From an uncultured Phascolarctobacterium sp. (lineage in GTDB: Bacteria; Bacillota; Negativicutes; Acidaminococcales; Acidaminococcaceae), in contig USBV01000045.1 of NCBI GenBank assembly GCA_900553055.1, forward strand, positions 1-10,183: a DNA stretch of 10,183 nt, given 5' to 3'. A model generated the notes under the pieces. The model ran no database searches, had not been told where the DNA came from, and was given only the letters and a program-made list of their open reading frames with translations. The position numbers were made by a program, and so were the translations under genes. Numbering within the stretch: the first letter of the stretch is position 1; every line of letters begins with the position of its first letter. Of this stretch, positions 7,106 through 10,183 are shown one piece after another.

Positions 7106-7626
7106 TTACTTAGCAGGTGCCACCGGGCAGTTAGGAACAGGGCAGTCGGGACGATCACCTTTGAAGTGCTTGCCATCCTTGTGGAATTTGAAATGTTCGC
7201 TTTCTTTATGATCCTTGAAATGCTTGCCGTCCTTCATTTTCAGGGGGCGGTTAGCTTTAATAGCGTGGCGTTGCTCGGGAGTCATGTTTTGCAGCTTTTC
7301 ACGGCGAGCTTGGCGTTGAGCCATATCCTCCTTAATGAAGGCTTCAACCTCTGCTCTTTGCTCCGGTGTGAGCTTGTCCATAGCTTCCTTGGCGCGCTTG
7401 TCATGACGCTCTTGGCGTTCCTTTTGCATTTTTGCAAAAGCTTCTTGGCGTTGTTCGGGAGTCATCTTTTCCCATTCTGCGCGGCGTTTTTCCATTTCGG
7501 CACGCTTTTCTGGGCTCAGCTTTTTGAAATCCTTGTGATGCTTGCCCATGCGCGGACCTTGGCAGTCAGCGGGAGCAGGGCAGTCATTACAGTACCGGCG
7601 ATCAAAATCTTTTTCATGTTCAACAT
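7106..7626 (-). CDS. Spy/CpxP-like secreted His-rich protein, apparently frameshifted after the signal peptide
   Basis: Inferred to be a periplasmic stress or metal-responsive chaperone-like protein. The ATG at 7626 follows TAAGGAGT (7642-7635) at a good distance and opens a textbook signal peptide: MLNMKKILIAG, then the hydrophobic TVMTALLPLTA. Read straight on, this frame stops at 7518-7516 after 36 codons. The mature protein continues in another frame from about 7561: GPRMGKHHKDFKKLSPEKR and onward to the stop at 7106-7108. One extra base near 7561 (for example GCC-CAA in place of GCCAA) would join both into a 173-residue protein. The mature part is Lys/Glu/Arg/Gln-rich and helical. It has four [LM][ST]PE[QK]R motifs at restored residues about 37, 55, 86 and 115, the LTxxQ signature of Spy, CpxP and ZraP. 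Its His/Lys tail repeats DGKHFK and ends in DCPVPNCPV. A GTG at 7636 opens the mature frame without interruption, but that start lies inside the ribosome site and would give no signal peptide. Confidence 0.75.
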
Positions 7627-7636
7627 CTTTAATCAC

Positions 7637-7881
7637 TCCTTATTTTGCATTTATCCTTATTATCTAGCTTTAGAACGGTTTGTTTTCTCTTAGGAGCTTG
7701 CTCCCTTGGTTTGTCTTTATTGTACAGGTCAATTATGTTTATTTTATGTTTTTTTGACGCCTTTTTTGTGTTTTTTGCAAAAAAATTACTGTAATTCCTG
7801 TCATAATTTCAACACAATTAGCTGATATGCTATAATATAACCAGTAATAGATTTTCCCAGTAAGAGCGAGGTGAAGCTATA
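7637..7881. promoter_or_regulatory. Divergent control region between the Spy-like gene and the two-component operon
   Basis: AT-rich divergent spacer of 245 bp with several short symmetrical sites: GGAGCTTGCTCC (7693-7704), TTTTTTGCAAAAAA (7771-7784), and AATTACTGTAATT (7784-7796), a 13-bp dyad. CCAGTAA is directly repeated at 7841-7847 and 7857-7863, with the related inverse TTACTG at 7787-7792. These are plausible binding sites for the neighbouring response regulator (autoregulation and control of the Spy-like gene). No well-scoring minus-strand promoter is visible; TACAAT (7724-7719) could be a -10 element but lacks a good -35. Confidence 0.4.
7807..7836 (+). promoter_or_regulatory. Extended -10 promoter of the two-component operon
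   Basis: A perfect -10 TATAAT (7831-7836) is preceded by TGC (7828-7830), an extended -10 motif. The -35 region is poor (TTTCAA at 7807-7812 with 18 bp, or TTCAAC with 17 bp), as expected for a promoter that relies on the extended -10 or on an activator. It lies 45 bp before the ATG at 7882. Confidence 0.65.
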
Positions 7882-8574
7882 ATGAAGAAAATTTTAATCG
7901 CCGATGATAATAAGCAAATTACGACCATTCTTTCCAGCTACGCTAAAAAGGAGGGCCTGGAGCCAGTTATTGCGCTGGATGGTGCTGCAGCCTTGGAGCA
8001 ATTCCAGCAGCAGGAAGATGAAATCGTGATGGTGCTCCTTGATGTGATGATGCCCAAGCTGGATGGCTTTGAGGTTTGTCGCCGTCTGCGCCAGCAGTCC
8101 ATGGTGCCCATCATTATGATTACAGCGCGGGGTGAGGACTATGACAAGATTATGGGACTAGATATCGGTGCCGATGATTACGTTATCAAACCCTTTTCGG
8201 CGAGTGAGGTTATGGCCAGAGTGCGGGCGGTGCTGCGTCGCATCCAGCCCCAGGAGCCAGCTAGCAAAAACAGCTTGGGCGTGGCTAATCTATTTATCAA
8301 TTTAGATAAGTATCAGGTGCAGATTGGTGGGGAAGAGGTTCCTCTGACCAAAAAGGAAATCGAGCTTTTGTGGACTTTAGCGAAAAATAGCACCAAGGTG
8401 TTTAGTCGCGACAATCTTTTGGATAGCATTTGGGGCATTGATTATTTTGGCGACAGTCGCACTGTTGATTCGCATATCAAGCGCTTGCGTGCGAAGCTCG
8501 ACAAATATGAGCACGAAAAATGGGATATCAAAACTATTTGGGGCGTGGGCTATCGCTTTGAGGTGAAGTCATGA
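7882..8574 (+). CDS. OmpR/PhoB-family response regulator
   Basis: A 230-residue cytoplasmic transcription factor. The receiver domain (1-120) has the acidic pair Asp8-Asp9, the phospho-acceptor Asp54 in VLLDVMMPKLDG, Thr81 in MITARGE and Lys103 in VIKPFS. The winged-helix domain (about 132-228) shows VPLTKKEIELL (153-163), SRDNLLDSIWG (175-185), the recognition-helix region RTVDSHIKRLRAKLD (193-207) and the C-terminal hairpin TIWGVGYRFE (218-227), all typical of the OmpR class. The ribosome site GAGGTGA (7868-7874) supports the ATG at 7882. It overlaps the kinase gene by 4 bp (ATGA), so the two are translationally coupled partners. Its likely targets include its own promoter and the divergent Spy-like gene; this is inferred from position. 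A specific subfamily such as CpxR or CzcR cannot be fixed. Confidence 0.94.
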   Translation: MKKILIADDNKQITTILSSYAKKEGLEPVIALDGAAALEQFQQQEDEIVMVLLDVMMPKLDGFEVCRRLRQQSMVPIIMITARGEDYDKIMGLDIGADDYVIKPFSASEVMARVRAVLRRIQPQEPASKNSLGVANLFINLDKYQVQIGGEEVPLTKKEIELLWTLAKNSTKVFSRDNLLDSIWGIDYFGDSRTVDSHIKRLRAKLDKYEHEKWDIKTIWGVGYRFEVKS

Positions 8575-10124
8575 GCTGGCCCTTTAAAAATAAAATTGCT
8601 TTGAAGCTCATGCTTTGCTTCACTGCCGTATTGGTGATTTTTGGCCTTATTATTGGGGGCGTGTTCTACCAATTTTTCAAGGAGCACATTGTGGAGAGTA
8701 AGCAGCGCAGCATGCGTGTGCAAGCGCAGCGGATTGCTACTTCCATCAGCTCCAATTTGCCGCTTTTAGAGCAGCATCATGGGGACGGCATAGCTAAAAG
8801 TAATTTTATCAATTTTATTGACAATTTAAATCAGGAAATAGTTTGGGTAGTGGATAGCCAGCGTAATCTGAATGTGAATAAGGAGCGCATGGCGCGGCGC
8901 ATGCAGTGGCGTCAAAAGCATAATGATAAACATAATCATCCCTTTCCAGAACCGCCCCGGGACCCCAAGGAAGCTTTTGCTAAGCTGCCGCGCCATATTA
9001 AGGAGCGTGTAGAAAATTGCTTTGCAGAGGGTGAAAGCTTTACTATAGAAGAGTACAATGTTTGGCTTAATGATATTATGCTGACCGTGGGCGAGCCTGT
9101 TTATGATACTCAAGGCAAGGTCAAGGCCGTGGTACTTCTGCATTCGCCTCGCCAAGGCTTGAACAAGGCAGTGTGGGAGGGTCTGCAGATTTTGCTGATA
9201 AGCCTAGGAGCCGCGCTCGCACTAGTGATAGTTTTGAGCTTGGTGCTTAGCTGGCGCTTTACTCGTACCTTAAATATTATGCGTGATAATGCCGAGCAGC
9301 TAGCAGATAGGCATTACGAGGTGCGCAATAATGTTACCCAAAAGGACGAGGTGGGCGAGCTGGCACGCACGCTGGACGTGCTGGCGGAGCGCTTGCAGCT
9401 GGCTGATGAGGAAAGCCAAAAGCTGGAGAAGCTGCGCCGTGAGTTTATTGCTAATATCTCCCATGAGCTGCGCACGCCGGTGACGGTGATTCGCGGCAGC
9501 TTGGAGGCCTTGCGGGATGGCGTGGTCACCGAGCCCGCGGATGTGGCCGAATTCCACGAGCAGATGTATAATGAAAGTCTCTTTTTGCAGCGTTTAATCA
9601 ACGATTTGCTGGATTTGTCGCGCTTGCAGAATACGGACTTTCCCATTGAAAAGGAGCCCTTGGATTTGTGTGCCGTGGTGCAGGATGCCGTGCGTGGCTC
9701 CCGCCGCTTGGGCCTAGAAAAGGAGATTACGATTACAGCGAAGCTGGACAAGGAGCCGTATTTGCTGAATGGTGATTATGGGCGCTTGCGGCAAATGCTG
9801 ATGATATTTTTGCATAACAGCATTAAGTTTTCGTCGGAAAAGAGCAGCATCGAGGTGGAGCTGGCTGGAAACAAGCTTAAGCTAAGCGACCATGGCTGTG
9901 GCATGAAGGCGGAGGATGTGCCCCATGCCTTTGATAGATTTTATAAGGCTCGCAATGAGCAGAATAAGAGTGGCAGTGGCTTAGGACTGGCGATTGCCAA
10001 GCAAATAGCGTTGCGCCATGGCATGGAGCTGAGTCTGGAGAGTGAATTGGGCAAGGGCACCACGATTACGGTGCAGCTGCCTCCGGAGATTGCAAGAGAG
10101 GACGAACATGATGAGCAAGCTTAA
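8571..10124 (+). CDS. Membrane sensor histidine kinase with His-rich extracytoplasmic domain
   Basis: A 517-residue inner-membrane kinase, partner of the preceding regulator. The first membrane helix is about 10-34. An extracytoplasmic sensor domain of about 165 residues follows (35-203), then a second helix (about 204-229), a HAMP linker (about 230-282), the dimerisation/phospho-acceptor domain with His298 in FIANISHELRTPV (292-304), and a catalytic ATPase domain. The ATPase domain has the N-box LHNSIKFS (414-421, Asn416), G1 in SDHGCGMK (439-446), the F-box DRFYKA (455-460) and G2 GSGLGLAIAKQ (468-478). All catalytic residues are present. The sensor contains a charged, His-rich, proline-rich stretch (MQWRQKHNDKHNHPFPEPP, 111-129) that could bind metal or a protein partner. 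Taken with the divergent Spy/CpxP-like gene, an envelope or metal-stress sensor is the best inference; the true signal is unknown. Confidence 0.94.
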   Translation: MSWPFKNKIALKLMLCFTAVLVIFGLIIGGVFYQFFKEHIVESKQRSMRVQAQRIATSISSNLPLLEQHHGDGIAKSNFINFIDNLNQEIVWVVDSQRNLNVNKERMARRMQWRQKHNDKHNHPFPEPPRDPKEAFAKLPRHIKERVENCFAEGESFTIEEYNVWLNDIMLTVGEPVYDTQGKVKAVVLLHSPRQGLNKAVWEGLQILLISLGAALALVIVLSLVLSWRFTRTLNIMRDNAEQLADRHYEVRNNVTQKDEVGELARTLDVLAERLQLADEESQKLEKLRREFIANISHELRTPVTVIRGSLEALRDGVVTEPADVAEFHEQMYNESLFLQRLINDLLDLSRLQNTDFPIEKEPLDLCAVVQDAVRGSRRLGLEKEITITAKLDKEPYLLNGDYGRLRQMLMIFLHNSIKFSSEKSSIEVELAGNKLKLSDHGCGMKAEDVPHAFDRFYKARNEQNKSGSGLGLAIAKQIALRHGMELSLESELGKGTTITVQLPPEIAREDEHDEQA

Positions 10125-10183
10125 GTATGGCTGTGAGGGCTTAGTGGCGGTTATCAGCGGCGGCACATCCGGCATCGGCTTGG
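10108..10183 (+). CDS. Short-chain dehydrogenase/reductase, N-terminal fragment
   Basis: Only the first 25 codons lie in the window. They read MMSKLKYGCEGLVAVISGG and then TSGIGL, the start of a Rossmann fold with the TGxxxGIG-type dinucleotide-binding loop (here SGGTSGIG). This is typical of NAD(P)-dependent short-chain dehydrogenases. The gene overlaps the last 17 bases of the kinase gene in another frame. GAGAGGA at 10096-10102 is the ribosome site; ATG at 10108 or the next codon at 10111 could be the start. Substrate and further domains cannot be seen. The overlap suggests co-transcription with the two-component genes, although the functional link is unclear. Confidence 0.72.
   Translation, partial: MMSKLKYGCEGLVAVISGGTSGIGL

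Noticed and set aside
7106..7636. GTG start at 7636 giving a 176-residue uninterrupted Spy-like protein
   Set aside because: The GTG lies inside the AGGAGT ribosome site, so it has no proper site of its own. The resulting N-terminus lacks a signal peptide although the protein family is secreted and a perfect signal peptide exists in the other frame.
7079..7693. 204-codon + strand reading frame opposite the Spy-like gene
   Set aside because: It is hydrophobic only because it is the complement of a Lys/Glu-rich gene; it has no ribosome site and runs through the bidirectional control region.
1..10183. CRISPR arrays, tRNA or rRNA genes, transposases
   Set aside because: No regularly spaced direct repeats, no tRNA cloverleaf or rRNA-like stretches and no transposase or integrase reading frame were seen by eye.

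Overview
The window looks like chromosomal DNA of a Bacillota bacterium. The best guess is a diderm Negativicute such as an Acidaminococcaceae member. This is inferred from three things: Gram-positive style AGGAGG ribosome binding sites, SpoVB/YtgP-type flippase and reverse-rubrerythrin families typical of anaerobic Bacillota, and a secreted Spy/CpxP-like protein beside a two-component system, which makes most sense in a cell with a periplasm. No marker gene fixes the genus.

Positions 1-4192 (+ strand) hold a tetrapyrrole operon: the end of hemC, a fused uroporphyrinogen-III methyltransferase/uroporphyrinogen-III synthase (cobA-hemD), hemB and hemL. Together they run from glutamate-1-semialdehyde to uroporphyrinogen III and precorrin-2, the branch point towards siroheme and cobalamin. 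A palindromic, MITE-like element of about 100 bp sits between hemB and hemL. The operon ends at a strong terminator (4203-4241).

Positions 4242-4430 are the most unusual part. Between the hemL terminator and the terminator of the convergent rubrerythrin gene lie six exact DnaA-box matches and one near match within 112 bp, arranged inside an interrupted inverted repeat. No dnaA or other replication gene is visible, so a DnaA titration, DnaA-reactivation or secondary-origin site is the leading reading.

Positions 4432-5337 hold a reverse rubrerythrin (- strand) with a near-consensus sigma-A promoter, then a leader region with a likely promoter for a MurJ/SpoVB-family flippase (5338-6957, +). 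A bidirectional terminator follows.

Positions 7106-10124 form a Cpx-like envelope module: a secreted, His-rich Spy/CpxP-like protein (-) divergent from an OmpR-family response regulator and a sensor histidine kinase (+, overlapping by 4 bp). The chaperone-like gene is split between two frames: a well-placed ribosome site and a clear signal peptide lie in one frame, and the mature domain lies in another. This implies a 1-nt loss, a sequence error or a programmed/phase-variable shift. The 5' end of a short-chain dehydrogenase gene overlaps the kinase gene at the right edge.
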